The notes: generated from the sequence alone by a model not told the origin. DNA of 64,000 bases from Aquihabitans sp. G128 (GCF_019048865.1 NZ_CP077604.1:4588001-4652000); one strand, 5' to 3'; numbered from the stretch's first letter, positions 32,436 to 42,157 are shown. A program made the numbers and translations.

Positions 32436-34622
32436 TCAGCGGATGGCGCCGTAGGTGGCGCGGTACTGCTCCGGCGTGAGGATCGTGACCTGCACGGTGT
32501 CCTGCGACCAGAGGCTGCGGTGCACCGGGTCGAGCAGCTCGGCCAGGCGCGACCGATCGAGTTGCGGCGCGTCGAGGTAGCCGGCCTGGAACAGCCGGAG
32601 GGCTGTCTCGTTCCGCAGGTAGCGGGCCGGTTCGTCGGGCAGCCGCTGCACCCAGAGGGCGAAGGTGCCCGGATCGACGCCGGCGGCGCGGGCGAGGGCC
32701 GGGCCCTCGCTCGAGATGCGGACCGCCGACGAGCGAGCCTGCTCGCTCAGCTCGAGCACGGCGGCGCGGCGCTCGGTGTCCATGGAGAACTGCAGCAGGA
32801 GCGGCCCGGGCAGGGGCTTGGGCTGGCCCACGCTCCCGCCGAGGACCACCACGACGTCGGGGTCGGTGCGGTCGGCGCGGCGGTGGTCGCCGTAGTTGTC
32901 GGCCTCGAAGTCCGGGACGGTGACGTGGTGGCCGTGGGCCTCGAGGTCGAGGGCGAGGGGCATGGCCAGCGAGCGTGACGCCAGGGGGCCGTAGGGGACG
33001 AGGAGCACGTCCTCCTTGCCGACGACGCTGGGGAGCACGGCGGCGCTGATGCGCCGCTCCATGGCGTAGCCGTCGTCCTCCCGGCCGTGCTTCGGGCCGG
33101 CGACCGCGGCGCCGAGGACGGTGATCCCGATCACCAACCAGGCCCCGAACAGGCGGGCCCACTCCCGCACGAGCGGGCGTCGGGCCACGCGGAGGGCCGA
33201 GACCTCGAGCAGCACCGCCGCACCGAGGGCGACCACCGCCAGCGCGCTCACGACGGCCTCCCAGCGGAAGTAGCCGAGGCGGAAGACCTGGAGCGTCGGC
33301 ACCTGGGCGCCGACGACGGCCCCGGCGGCGGCGAAGGCGAGGGCGGTCCCGGCGAGCAGGGCCAGCTCCGGCCGCCGCCGACGGTGCCGAGCCACCACCG
33401 CGGCCAGGCCCAGCACGACCGCGACGGCGCCGACCGCGCCTCGCGTGGAGAGCGGCTGGCGGAGGTCGACGGGCTGGAGGCCGTTGCGCAAGACCACGGC
33501 GCGAGGGCTCAGCGCGTGACCGGCCTGTCGGAGGCCGCTGCGCCACCCGACGGCGGACCGGTCGTCGAGGCGCCCGTACTCCCAGATCAAGCGGAGGTTC
33601 GACGGGTGGCCGGCTGCGGCGTCGACCAGCACCGGGGCCCACAGCACCAGCGTCAACGCCAGGGCCCCGAGCGCCCACGGCCACCACCGTGCGGCGACGC
33701 CGCCCGAGCGTGCCGGGCTCGGGCCGTCCGGGGCCGCCGCCGACGGATCCGACGCGACGCCGGCGGCCACGACCTCGATCGGCGGGGCAGGGGTCCGACG
33801 CCGCCCGCGCCGCCACCGCCGGCGCCGCACGACCGGCAGCGCCCAGCCGGCGAGCGGCCAGGCCAGGGCCCACGTGGTGAGCGCCAGGCCGAGCGGGAGG
33901 TTCCCGAGGTGCAGCTGCGAGTAGTAGGCCGACCACAGGGCGAGCAGCGGGAGCAGGCGCCGGTCCCCGGCGGCGACGGCCCAGGCGAGCACGGCGAGGC
34001 CGAGCAGCGGCACCGCCCCGGCATCGGAGTTGATGGGGTCGACGAGGGCAGCCGGGCCGAGCGACCACGCCAGCGCCCCGCAGGCGAACGCCGCCCACAG
34101 GCCGAGGCCGGGGCCGAGGCGACGGAACGCCGACCAGGCGGCCACCAGGACCGAGGCCCCGTTGGCGAAGGCGGTCCAGAACAGCATCCCGTTGGTCGGG
34201 CCGAGGGCGGCCATGGGCAGGGCCAGGGCGTAGAACTCGATCGGCCCGGGGTGGCGCGGCGCGACCGCGTCGCTCACCAGCCCGGCGGTGCTGGGGGTCC
34301 CGAGCCGCGGCAGGTGGCCGTGCAGGACGTCCCGGGCGAAGAGGCCGATCATCCCGGCGTCGCCGCTCGGGACCCACCCGGCGGCCCGCGCCCGGTACAC
34401 CGCCGCCACGAAGGGCACGGCGAGCAGCGCGGCGACCACCAGGGCGAGCGCCCGATCCCGCCCCTCCAGGTCCCACAGCCGCCAGGCGGCGCGAGCCGGC
34501 CTCGGCGTCGGCCCGCGCCTCGCGCTCCGGGCTGCGGCCGTCCGACCCGAACGCTCCGGCCCCGCTGCCGCTGCGGGTTCGGCCGCCGTCCCTTCCCGGT
34601 CCGCCACCACCGTCGCCGCCAT
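32436..34622 (-). CDS. Large polytopic membrane protein, probable GT-C-like glycosyltransferase, copy A
   Basis: The 728-residue protein has roughly 10-12 membrane helices. After a basic N-terminus comes a helix and an extracytoplasmic loop with GWVPSGDAGMIGLFARDVLHG, then PRHPGPIEFYALALPMAALG. The Asp in the first loop and the HPGP-x-x-FY motif resemble GT-C enzymes. Further landmarks are LVDPINSDAGAVPLLG and LWSAYYSQLHLGNLPLGLAL. The last 230 residues are soluble (DVLLVPYGPLASRSLAMP ... DVVVVLGGSV) and end in ILTPEQYRATYGAIR. ATG 34622 is preferred. The next gene upstream is a paralogue. Glycosyl transfer is inferred, not shown. Confidence 0.7.
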   Translation of the reverse strand: MAATVVADREGTAAEPAAAAGPERSGRTAAARSARRGPTPRPARAAWRLWDLEGRDRALALVVAALLAVPFVAAVYRARAAGWVPSGDAGMIGLFARDVLHGHLPRLGTPSTAGLVSDAVAPRHPGPIEFYALALPMAALGPTNGMLFWTAFANGASVLVAAWSAFRRLGPGLGLWAAFACGALAWSLGPAALVDPINSDAGAVPLLGLAVLAWAVAAGDRRLLPLLALWSAYYSQLHLGNLPLGLALTTWALAWPLAGWALPVVRRRRWRRGRRRTPAPPIEVVAAGVASDPSAAAPDGPSPARSGGVAARWWPWALGALALTLVLWAPVLVDAAAGHPSNLRLIWEYGRLDDRSAVGWRSGLRQAGHALSPRAVVLRNGLQPVDLRQPLSTRGAVGAVAVVLGLAAVVARHRRRRPELALLAGTALAFAAAGAVVGAQVPTLQVFRLGYFRWEAVVSALAVVALGAAVLLEVSALRVARRPLVREWARLFGAWLVIGITVLGAAVAGPKHGREDDGYAMERRISAAVLPSVVGKEDVLLVPYGPLASRSLAMPLALDLEAHGHHVTVPDFEADNYGDHRRADRTDPDVVVVLGGSVGQPKPLPGPLLLQFSMDTERRAAVLELSEQARSSAVRISSEGPALARAAGVDPGTFALWVQRLPDEPARYLRNETALRLFQAGYLDAPQLDRSRLAELLDPVHRSLWSQDTVQVTILTPEQYRATYGAIR

Positions 34623-34787
34623 CGCCGTCGCCTCGTCCTCGCCACCGCCGAGCGCCCGGAGGCGCCGGGACCGGTCGGTCCCTCGTGGCACCGACCAGAG
34701 GCCTGGTCGCCGGGAATCGTTGGGTCGGGCTCCGCGAGCTGGCCCGGGCGGCAACCGGCCGTCGTGCGGAGCCAGGGCACCGCTGCG

Positions 34788-37000
34788 TCAGCGGATGGCG
34801 CCGTAGGCCTCGCGGTACTGGGCCGGGGTGAGGAGGGTGACGCGCAGCGTGTCCTGCTCCCACAGCCCGTCGAACGGGTGGTCGAGCAGCGCCTGGAGGT
34901 CGTCGGCGTCGAGCTGCGGGCTGGCCAGGTAGCCGTCGAGGAGGGCCTGCACGATCGCCGGGTTCGCCAGGCGTCCGCCGGTGTCGCGCGGCAGCCCTTC
35001 CAGCCAGGTCGCCAGGGCCGTGGGGTCGAGGGCGAGCTCGCCGGCGACGCGGGGCCCGTCCTCGGCCACCCGCACCGGCGCGGCGCGGGCTTGCTCGCGG
35101 AGCGCCCGCAGCGCCTCGGTCCGGGCCGGGTCGACGGCGTCTTCGAGCAGCAGGCGGCCCGGGCGCGCCGTGGCGGGGCCGTTCGACGTGCCGAGCACCA
35201 CCACGACGGCGGGCGTGGGCGTCGGCGCGGCGGTGGGCGCCGTAGTTCGCCGCCTCGATCCTCGGCACGGTGACGCGGTGGCCGTGCGACTCGAGGGCGA
35301 GGGCGAGCGGCATGGCCAGCGACCTGGCGGCCAGGGCTCCCGTGGGGACCAGGTAGACGTCGCGCTGGCCGGCCACCGCGGCGAGCACCGTCGCTTGGAT
35401 CCGGCGCTCCATGGGGAAGAGCTGCTCCTCGCGGCTCCGCGACGGGCTCGACCACAGCGAGGCCGCCACCACGATCGCCGCCACCGCGGCGACGCCGAGG
35501 GTGCGGGCGGCCAGCGCGGGACGGGGACCGGCCGGCCGCAGCGACCGCTGGACCTCGGCCACCACCGCGGCCCCGATGGCGGTGCCGGCGAGGGCGCTGA
35601 CGACGAACGCCCAGCGGAAGAACCCGAGCCGGTCGGGGGCCTCGCTGGCGGGCACCTGGGCCCCGACCACCAGGCCCACCGCGGCGTAGGCGAGGACCGA
35701 GCAGGCGAGCAGCGCCAGGGGGCGATGGCGACGTCGGTTCCGCACCGCAACGGCCACCAGCGCGGCCACGGTCAGCAGGGCCTGCACGGCCTGGAGGCCC
35801 GACACCGGCCCGAGCAGGTCGCGGGTGCCCACGTCGTCGAAGAGGACGAGCGGCTGGGCGTCGAGGGCGTGGGCGGCCTGCCGGAGGCCGCTGGCCCACC
35901 CGATCGCATCCCGGTCGCCCAGCCGGCTGTAGTCCCAGATCAACCGCAGGTTGGACGGGTGCCCCGTGGCGGCCTCGATCAGGACCGGCGCCCAGAGCAC
36001 GAGCGTCACGGCCAGCGCGCCGAGGAGCCAGGGCCACCAGCGCCCGGGGTCCACCAGCTCGGTGCTCGCCGCACTCGGCGCGGCGGGGGGCCTCGGGCGG
36101 GACGCCCTCCGTGGGCGCTCCGTCCGTGGGGACGGCCGGCACCGCCACGTCTTCGCGCACCCACAGGTCGTCGTCGTCCTCGATGGCCACGCTCGCCGCA
36201 GGGGTGGTGCGCACCGTCCGGTCCCGCTCCGCCCGGCGGAGGGCGCTCGGGCCCGGGAGCTGTTCGAGCCAGCGCGGCGCGCCGGTGGCGGCGGCGAGGC
36301 GACGGCCCCACGCGTGGTGCAGGGCCAGGCCGACGAGGGCCCAGGCGGTGAGGGCGGCGCCGGTGGGCAGGTTCCCGAGGTAGAGCTGGGAGTAGTAGGC
36401 CGACCACACGGCGAGCAGCGGCAGCAGGCGCCGGTCGCCGCCGGCCACCGCCCACGCCAGCACGGCGAGGGCCACCAGCGAGATGGCCCCGGCGTCGGAG
36501 TTGATCGGGTCGACCAGCTGCGCAGGCCCCTCGGACCACGCCAGGGCCCCGAGCGCGATCGCGCCCCACAGGGCGAGGGCCGGGCCGAGCCGCCGCAGCA
36601 GGACCCACGCCGCGACCACCACCGACGCCGCGCTCGAGCCCACCGTCCAGGCCAGCATCCCATCGGTGGTCCCGAGCAGGGCCATCGGCCCGGCGAGCGC
36701 GTAGAACTGGATCGGCCCGGGGTGGCGCACGGGCAGGCCGTCGGTGAAGAGGTGGGCGGTCGTCGGCGTGTTGAGCAGGGGCGGGTGCCCGTGCAGCACG
36801 TCCCAGGCGAGGAGCCCGTGCATGCCGGCGTCGCCGCTCGGCAGCCAGCCGGCCCGGTGGGCCCGGAGCGCAGCAGCCACGTAGGGCACCACCAGCAAGG
36901 TGGCCACGGCCAGGGCGATGGCGAGGTCGCGCCGCGACAGGTCGCGCAGCCGCCAGGGCTGGTCCGCGCTGCTCGAGCTCGCCTCGACCTGCGTTCCCAC
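34788..37000 (-). pseudogene. Large polytopic membrane protein, copy B, two frameshifts as sequenced
   Basis: This paralogue of the downstream gene shares GWLPSGDAGMHGLLAWDVLHG, VRHPGPIQFYALAGPMALLG, VDPINSDAGAISLVALAV, LWSAYYSQLYLGNLPTG and the ending LLTPAQYREAYGAIR. Reading from GTG 37000, the protein leaves its frame near 36078-36090, continues from AAPSAASTELVDPGRWWPW in a second frame, and leaves again near 35217-35228, resuming at TPAVVVVLGTSNG. Both breaks move the frame by the same step and lie in GC-alternating or homopolymer tracts, so indel errors are likely. Function as for copy A: GT-C-like, unproven. Confidence 0.7.
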
Positions 37001-37211
37001 GTCGCCCTTCCCGGAGCCCGTCGCCGTCCCCACCGGGCGGCGGGCGCGCCCCGCGCGTGCGCCCGCCCGGCAGTCCACCACCTCCCTGCTTGTCCGAAAT
37101 GGATGGTTCGGGTGACCTTCGACCGCGAGGTCGCGAGCCGTCTCGGACCGGCATCGGTCGGGGCCGGGGGCAGCGCACCGCCGGCGGCCCCCCACGCGCT
37201 AGACCGGACCC

Positions 37212-38321
37212 ATGTCCGAACGCAGCCTGTCCGCCATCGTGCTCGCCGCCGGTGCCGGGACCCGGATGAAGTCGTCCCGCCCGAAGCCGCTGCACCTCCT
37301 GGCCGGCCGCTCGATGCTCCAGTACGTCCTCGACTCCCTCGCCGACTGCTCGGTCGAGCGGGTGGTCGTGGTGGTCGGCCACGGCGCCGAGCGCGTCACC
37401 AAGAAGCTGCAGGCCGCCGAGCCCGACCTCCACCTCACCTTCGTCGAGCAGTCCACCCAGAACGGCACGGGCGACGCGGCCAGCGTCGGCCTCACCGGCC
37501 TGCCGGACGACGACGGCCCCGAGTCGGACCTCCACGACGTCGTGGTCCTGCCCGGCGACATGCCGCTCCTGCAGCCCGCCACCCTCGCCGCCCTCGTGGC
37601 GGCCCACCGCGCCGCCGACGCGGCGTGCACGGTGCTCACTGCCCGGGTGCCCGATCCGGGCAGCTACGGGCGCGTGGTGCGGGGCAAGGACGACCAGGTG
37701 GTGCGCATCGTCGAGAAGGCCGACGCCACGCCCGAGGAGCTCGAGATCGACGAGATCAACACCGCGGTCTACTGCTTCCGCCGCTCGGTGCTGGCCCCGG
37801 CCCTGCGGCGGATCACGCCGGACAACGCCCAGGGCGAGTTCTACCTGACCGACGTCGTGGCGGTGCTGCGCGAGGCCGGCTACCGCGTGGGTGCGGTCGA
37901 GGTCGAGGACCCCGCCGACGCCGAGGGCATCAACGACCGCCTCCAGCTCGCCACCGCCGAGGCCGAGCTGCGCCGCCGCACCAACGAGCGCTGGCTGCGC
38001 GCCGGCGTCACCCTCGTCGACCCGGCCAGCACCTACCTCGACGCCACCGTGCAGCTGGCCTCCGACGTCACGCTGTTCCCCGGCACCATCCTCCAGGGCG
38101 CGACGGTCATCGGCGCCGGCGCCGAGATCGGCCCGCACACCCGCCTCGTCGACTGCATCGTCGGCGCCGGGGCCGTGGTGGAGCAGTCGAACGGCCGCGA
38201 CGCCGAGATCGGGGCCGACGCCACGGTCGGCCCGTTCGCCGCCCTCGCCCCGGGCGCCAGCATCCCGGACGGCACCGTCACCGGTCCGTTCTATGCTGCC
38301 CCCGGTCCCGACGACGCCTGA
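37212..38321 (+). CDS. glmU: GlmU-type UDP-GlcNAc pyrophosphorylase lacking the acetyltransferase end
   Basis: The 369-residue protein (usual GlmU about 455) has a complete uridyltransferase domain: VLAAGAGTRMKSSRPKPLH, QNGTGDAA, PGDMPLLQP, YGRVVR, EINTAVYCF and EGINDRLQL. It makes UDP-GlcNAc from GlcNAc-1-P and UTP. The left-handed beta-helix starts (GVTLVDPASTYLDATVQL) but stops at FAALAPGASIPDGTVTGPF. The acetyl-CoA half, with the catalytic His and the Lys/Tyr/Asn contacts, is therefore absent, and the Arg equivalent to E. coli Arg333 is Ala. Acetylation of GlcN-1-P must be done by another enzyme. prs follows 35 bp downstream. Confidence 0.9.
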   Translation: MSERSLSAIVLAAGAGTRMKSSRPKPLHLLAGRSMLQYVLDSLADCSVERVVVVVGHGAERVTKKLQAAEPDLHLTFVEQSTQNGTGDAASVGLTGLPDDDGPESDLHDVVVLPGDMPLLQPATLAALVAAHRAADAACTVLTARVPDPGSYGRVVRGKDDQVVRIVEKADATPEELEIDEINTAVYCFRRSVLAPALRRITPDNAQGEFYLTDVVAVLREAGYRVGAVEVEDPADAEGINDRLQLATAEAELRRRTNERWLRAGVTLVDPASTYLDATVQLASDVTLFPGTILQGATVIGAGAEIGPHTRLVDCIVGAGAVVEQSNGRDAEIGADATVGPFAALAPGASIPDGTVTGPFYAAPGPDDA

Positions 38322-38356
38322 GCCGGATCGGGTCCCCGCACCGAAAGGCAACCGGG

Positions 38357-39352
38357 TTGATCTCCAAGAAGTCGGTCGAGGCCGTCACCACCAAGAAGCT
38401 CATGCTCTACACCGGTGGCGCCCACCCGGAGCTGGCCGAGGAGATCGCCGGCCACCTGCGGGTGACCCTCGGCGAGACCAACATGCGCCAGTTCGCCAAC
38501 GGCGAGATGCACTGCCGCTACGGCGAGAGCATCCGCGGCGCCGACGTCTTCATCATCCAGACCCACGGCGGCATGCCCGTCAACGACGCCCTGATGCAGC
38601 AGCTCATCATGATCGACGCCGCCAAGCGGGCGTCGGCCAAGCGCATCACCGCGGTCTGCCCCTACTACGGCTACTCCCGCCAGGACCGCAAGGCCGAGGG
38701 CCGCGAGCCCATCACCGCCAAGCTGGTGGCCGACATGCTCACCGTGGCCGGCGCCGACCGGGTGGTCTCCGTCGATCTCCACACCGGCCAGATCCAGGGC
38801 TTCTTCGATCAGCCGGTCGACCACCTCACGGCCCTGCCGATCCTCATCGAGTGCTGCAAGACGGCGGGTGACGTCGACGACCTGGTGATCGTCTCGCCCG
38901 ACGCCGGCGGCGTGAAGGCGGCCAAGCGGTTCGCCAACCACCTCGGCGCCGACCTGGCCTTCGTCAACAAGATCCGCCCCAAGGGGGTGGCCAACACCGT
39001 CGAGGCGTCCAACGTGATCGGCAACGTGGCCGGCAAGCGCTGCATCCTGCTCGACGACATGATCGACACCGCCGGCACGATCGTCGCCGCGGCGGAGCTC
39101 CTGAAGGCCGAGGGGGCCACCGAGGTCTGGGCCATGGCCACCCACGGCGTGCTGTCGGACCCCGCCATCGAGCGGCTCAAGAACTCGGTGATCGAGAAGG
39201 TCGTGATCACCAACACCCTGCCGCTCCCGTCGGAGAAGCAGATCGACAAGATCGAGGTCCTCTCCATCGCCTCGCTGGTGGCCGACGCCATCCACGCGGT
39301 GTTCGAGGACCAGTCGGTCAGCGAGATCTTCGGCGGCGAGAACCAGAAGTAG
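38357..39352 (+). CDS. prs: Ribose-phosphate pyrophosphokinase
   Basis: The 331-residue PRPP synthase carries LYTGGAHPELAEEIAGHL, FANGEMHCRYGESIRG and FIIQTHGG. ATP-binding PYYGYSRQDRK, metal-binding VVSVDLHTGQIQGFF and the PRPP loop ILLDDMIDTAGTI follow, all in canonical order. The start is a TTG at 38357 with GAAAGG about 8 bp upstream; ATG 38402 would remove the N-terminal strand. The rare TTG start may lower translation. The glmU-prs order is conserved in actinobacteria. Confidence 0.95.
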   Translation: MISKKSVEAVTTKKLMLYTGGAHPELAEEIAGHLRVTLGETNMRQFANGEMHCRYGESIRGADVFIIQTHGGMPVNDALMQQLIMIDAAKRASAKRITAVCPYYGYSRQDRKAEGREPITAKLVADMLTVAGADRVVSVDLHTGQIQGFFDQPVDHLTALPILIECCKTAGDVDDLVIVSPDAGGVKAAKRFANHLGADLAFVNKIRPKGVANTVEASNVIGNVAGKRCILLDDMIDTAGTIVAAAELLKAEGATEVWAMATHGVLSDPAIERLKNSVIEKVVITNTLPLPSEKQIDKIEVLSIASLVADAIHAVFEDQSVSEIFGGENQK

Positions 39353-39373
39353 CCGCCTCGCCCTCGCGTCGGC

Positions 39374-40072
39374 TCAGAAGGGCGAGCCCTGGCGGACGGG
39401 CTCGTCGGCGAGCGGGGGACCGACCGGTCGGTCCCAGGCCAGGGGCTCGACGGTGATGGGGGCGGTGGCCGGGTCGGTAGCGTGGGCCGGTCGAGCCGGG
39501 ATGCGGCCGCCGGTGGGCGAGCCCCCGGCGGCGACGTGCCGGGCCTTGGCGACCTCGTCCCGGATGCGGACGACCGTGAGGAAGGCGATGGCCGCGGAGG
39601 CCAGCGACGCCACCCCGATGCCGATGGCGGACCCGACGTCGGTGCCGGCGGTGAAGGCGTGGGTGGTGGCCGTGAGGAACAGCGGGAAGCTGGCGAAGTG
39701 GATGGCCCGCCACGCCTTCTTGGGGACGTGCTTGCGCAGCAGCGACGAGGCCTCGACCGCCACCAGCAGGTACATCGAGACGACGCCCCACGCCATCGCC
39801 CAGGGCCGCCACGCGGAGGCGAACGGCACCAGCACGTCGGCAGCGCCGAAGTGGATGTAGTCGTCGCCGATGGCGCCGGCCACGTGCACCGCCACGAAGG
39901 CGACGGCCAGGCCGGACAGGCCGCGGTGGAGGTCGGTGAGCCAGTTCGGCCGGGCCTTCTTGCCGAGGGCCCGGCTCGAGAGCAGCAGGCCGACGAGCAT
40001 CGAGCTGGCGAGCAGCAGCCAGGCCACGATGCCGGCAGCGCGGTTGACGTACCACATGGTCATGGGGATCAC
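39374..40072 (-). CDS. Ferric-reductase-like transmembrane haem protein
   Basis: The 232-residue protein has about six helices. Two H-x13-H pairs are visible: one in LHRGLSGLAVAFVAVH and one in IHFASFPLFLTATTH. These are the bis-haem ligands of the ferric-reductase/NOX transmembrane domain. The C-terminal 60 residues are a hydrophilic Pro-rich cytoplasmic tail, and there is no flavin/NAD domain. The ATG overlaps the apbE stop (ATGA), so the gene is co-translated with the flavin transferase. It probably moves electrons across the membrane to a flavin or haem partner. Confidence 0.8.
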   Translation of the reverse strand: MIPMTMWYVNRAAGIVAWLLLASSMLVGLLLSSRALGKKARPNWLTDLHRGLSGLAVAFVAVHVAGAIGDDYIHFGAADVLVPFASAWRPWAMAWGVVSMYLLVAVEASSLLRKHVPKKAWRAIHFASFPLFLTATTHAFTAGTDVGSAIGIGVASLASAAIAFLTVVRIRDEVAKARHVAAGGSPTGGRIPARPAHATDPATAPITVEPLAWDRPVGPPLADEPVRQGSPF

Positions 40073-41004
40073 CCTTCCTGGGTGGCGGGAGCGGGGGAGC
40101 GGTCGGCGACGACGAACCGGTCGAAGCCGGGCGCGCGGTGGAGGGTGCCGACCTCGTCGACGAGCACGCCGGTGGCGCCCACCTGGTGGAGCAGGGCGAG
40201 GCCGACGTCGAGCCCGCCGACCAGGGCGGCCTTGGCCAGCACCTCGGCCTGCCAGCCCTCGGCGGCCAGCACGCTGGCGGCCACCACGCCCCGGTCGGCG
40301 GGCTCACCGGTGCAGGGGTCGATGAGGTGGTGCTTGGGGCGGCCGTCGATGCGCCAGCGGCGGCGCAGCACCGTGGAGGTGGCCAGGGCGCCGCGGTCGA
40401 GCGAGACCCGGGCGAGCGGGAGGCCGGTGGCGGCCGGGTCGATGTCGACGGTCCAGTCCTCGCCGCCCGGGCCGTAGCCCAGGGCGCGGAGGTCGCCGCC
40501 CACGTTGACCAGGACGCCGGCGGCGCCCTCGGCGGCGATGCGGGCGGCCACCAGGTCGGCAGCCAGGCCCTTGCCCATGCCGCCCGGGTCGAAGCCCGAG
40601 CCCAGGGGGATGCGGACGGCGGGCTCCACCAGGTCGACGGCCACCCCGCCGGCGCCGCGCCGGAGGTGGCTGACCGGGGCGTCGGGGCGGTCGAGGAGCT
40701 GGTCGAAGGTGCGGTCGTAGCCGGCCCGGATGACGTCACCGAGCACGGTGGGGTCGAAGTGCCCGCTGGTGACCCGCCACCCGCGCAGGGCCCGGTCGAC
40801 GAGGTGGGCGGTCTCGGGCGACACCGCCACCCAGGCGCCGGCCTGCTCGTTGGCGCGGGTGACCTCGCTGTCGGCGCGGAAGCGGCTCCAGAGGGCCTCG
40901 AGCCGCTCGACCTCGGCCTGGGCCAGGTCCAAGAGCTCCGGCTGGCCGTGGACCACGACGTGGACGTCGGTGCCCATGGCCCGGAAGCGGCGGTCAGCTT
41001 CCAT
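40069..41004 (-). CDS. apbE: ApbE-type FAD:protein FMN transferase
   Basis: The 311-residue protein has FRAMGTDVHVVVHG, ALWSRFRADSEVTRAN and DPTVLGDV. It continues with SGFDPGGMGKGLAADLVA (the ApbE lysine/glycine motif), VLVNVGGDLRALG, LATSTVLRRRWRIDGRPKHHLIDPCTGEP and a late Asp/Thr-type metal site. ApbE moves FMN from FAD onto a Thr/Ser of a target protein outside the membrane. No signal peptide is evident at this start (MEADRRFRAMG), so export is uncertain. The gene is third in a four-gene overlapping operon and is coupled to the haem membrane protein. Confidence 0.88.
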   Translation of the reverse strand: MEADRRFRAMGTDVHVVVHGQPELLDLAQAEVERLEALWSRFRADSEVTRANEQAGAWVAVSPETAHLVDRALRGWRVTSGHFDPTVLGDVIRAGYDRTFDQLLDRPDAPVSHLRRGAGGVAVDLVEPAVRIPLGSGFDPGGMGKGLAADLVAARIAAEGAAGVLVNVGGDLRALGYGPGGEDWTVDIDPAATGLPLARVSLDRGALATSTVLRRRWRIDGRPKHHLIDPCTGEPADRGVVAASVLAAEGWQAEVLAKAALVGGLDVGLALLHQVGATGVLVDEVGTLHRAPGFDRFVVADRSPAPATQEG

Positions 41005-41521
41005 GGCTCTGGCTGTTCGGTGCGGGCGCCGTCTGGCTGCCGGTGCTCCCCTGGTCGGTCGAGCCGGTCGAGCCGGTCGAGCCTGTGCCGGGGCTGGCGC
41101 TCCAGCCGCCCTCGTCGGTGGGGGCGCCGGCGCCGGCGTCGGGGCCGAACCGGCCGTGGCCGCCTCGCCCGTCCGGGCCGAAGCCGTCCGTGGTGGTCCC
41201 GCCGGGGACCGTGGCCGTGGTGGCCCCACCGGTCGACGGTGTCGCTCCGGTGCGCGTGGCGGTCCCGGTGCTCGGAGGCGTCGCCTTGGTCGCCGTCCCC
41301 GAGGCGTTGGCGGCGAGGGCGCCGGCCACGACGGCGAACGTGGCGATGCTCACCCCTGCCGCGGCCTGGCGAGCTCGCCGTGCCGGGTGGTGGCTGCGCC
41401 GCCGGGCGGGCTCGGTGGAGGGCGCCGGGCCGGGGGCGCCGACCGGTCCGGCGGTGGGGACCGGTCCGGACGAGCCGGTGGCGGGGAGGAGCGGCGGCCG
41501 GGAGGCGGGGGCGTCGGTCAT
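40994..41521 (-). CDS. Single-helix, Gly/Ser/Thr-rich exported protein, copy 1
   Basis: The 175-residue protein has a Pro-rich cytoplasmic start and a basic HPARRARQAAAG. One hydrophobic segment follows (VSIATFAVVAGALAANA), then about 90 residues dominated by Gly, Thr, Ser and Pro, with aromatic/His interruptions (GGHGRFGPDAG, EGGWSASPG). It shares the HPARRAR-helix module with the upstream gene, so the two are paralogues. It overlaps apbE by 11 bp. It may be the partner or flavin carrier of the ApbE system; a TGAT sequence occurs but lacks the usual Asp of the flavinylation motif. Confidence 0.6.
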   Translation of the reverse strand: MTDAPASRPPLLPATGSSGPVPTAGPVGAPGPAPSTEPARRRSHHPARRARQAAAGVSIATFAVVAGALAANASGTATKATPPSTGTATRTGATPSTGGATTATVPGGTTTDGFGPDGRGGHGRFGPDAGAGAPTDEGGWSASPGTGSTGSTGSTDQGSTGSQTAPAPNSQSHGS

Positions 41522-41611
41522 GCGGAGCATGCTGCGCCTCGTTCCTGTGCGTTCCCGCAGAGGACGCCGAGGGACCCCGCAGAACGCTCGGCTGCCCGGG
41601 CGCTGCACGGC

Positions 41612-42028
41612 TCAGCTCCCGCTGGACGAGGTCGTGGCCTGGCTGGCGGTCGAGCTCGTCGGATCGCCGGTCGCGGCGGTGGACGACGTGGCCGCCGTCG
41701 CCGTGGTGTCGGCGGCGTTGGTGGCCGAGGCGGTGGCGCTCCAGTCGTCGGACGACGAGGCGGCCACCGTGGTGGCGGTCGTGGCATCGCTGGCGGCGGC
41801 GGCGCTGCTCGTGCCGGCGGTCGCCGGGGTGGCGGTGGCCGTGGTGGCGGCGCTGGCGGCCAGGCCGCCGCCGACGGCCAGGAAGGCGCCGACGCTCAGC
41901 CCGGCGGCCACCCGCCGGGCCCGCCGGGCCGGGTGGGGCCGGCGACGGCGGGTCCGAGCAGCCGGCGGGCGGCCGGGGTCGGGCGAGGCGGTGGGGGTGG
42001 GGCCGGCGGTGGTGTCCATGGCGACCAT
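41612..42028 (-). CDS. Single-helix, Ala/Thr/Ser-rich exported protein, copy 2
   Basis: The 138-residue protein has the same layout as its downstream neighbour: a Pro/Arg-rich start, HPARRARRVAAG, a membrane helix (LSVGAFLAVGGGLAASA) and a low-complexity Ala/Thr/Ser tail ending in SQATTSSSGS. The tail could be O-glycosylated outside the cell. The first of two in-frame ATGs (42028, 42019) is used. It is the first gene of the leftward apbE operon. No enzyme motif is present. Confidence 0.6.
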   Translation of the reverse strand: MVAMDTTAGPTPTASPDPGRPPAARTRRRRPHPARRARRVAAGLSVGAFLAVGGGLAASAATTATATPATAGTSSAAAASDATTATTVAASSSDDWSATASATNAADTTATAATSSTAATGDPTSSTASQATTSSSGS

Positions 42029-42157
42029 CGTCGGCCTGCTCCCTGGGAGCCCCCGCAGCGTCGGCTGGGCGTCCGAGCCGACTTCCCGTGCTCCCTCGGG
42101 CTCTGATCGCCGCCCGTGTCGCTCGTCGCGGATGCGGGGCCACGAGGGGGTGACCCC

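Noticed and set aside
40994-41521. TGAT sequence in the Gly/Thr-rich protein as an ApbE flavinylation motif
   Set aside because: The usual upstream Asp is missing and the sequence is embedded in low-complexity Thr/Gly repeats, so a match is expected by chance.
41612-42028. Ala/Thr/Ser-rich tail as a non-coding artefact
   Set aside because: The HPARRAR-helix module is shared with the neighbouring paralogue, so the gene was kept.
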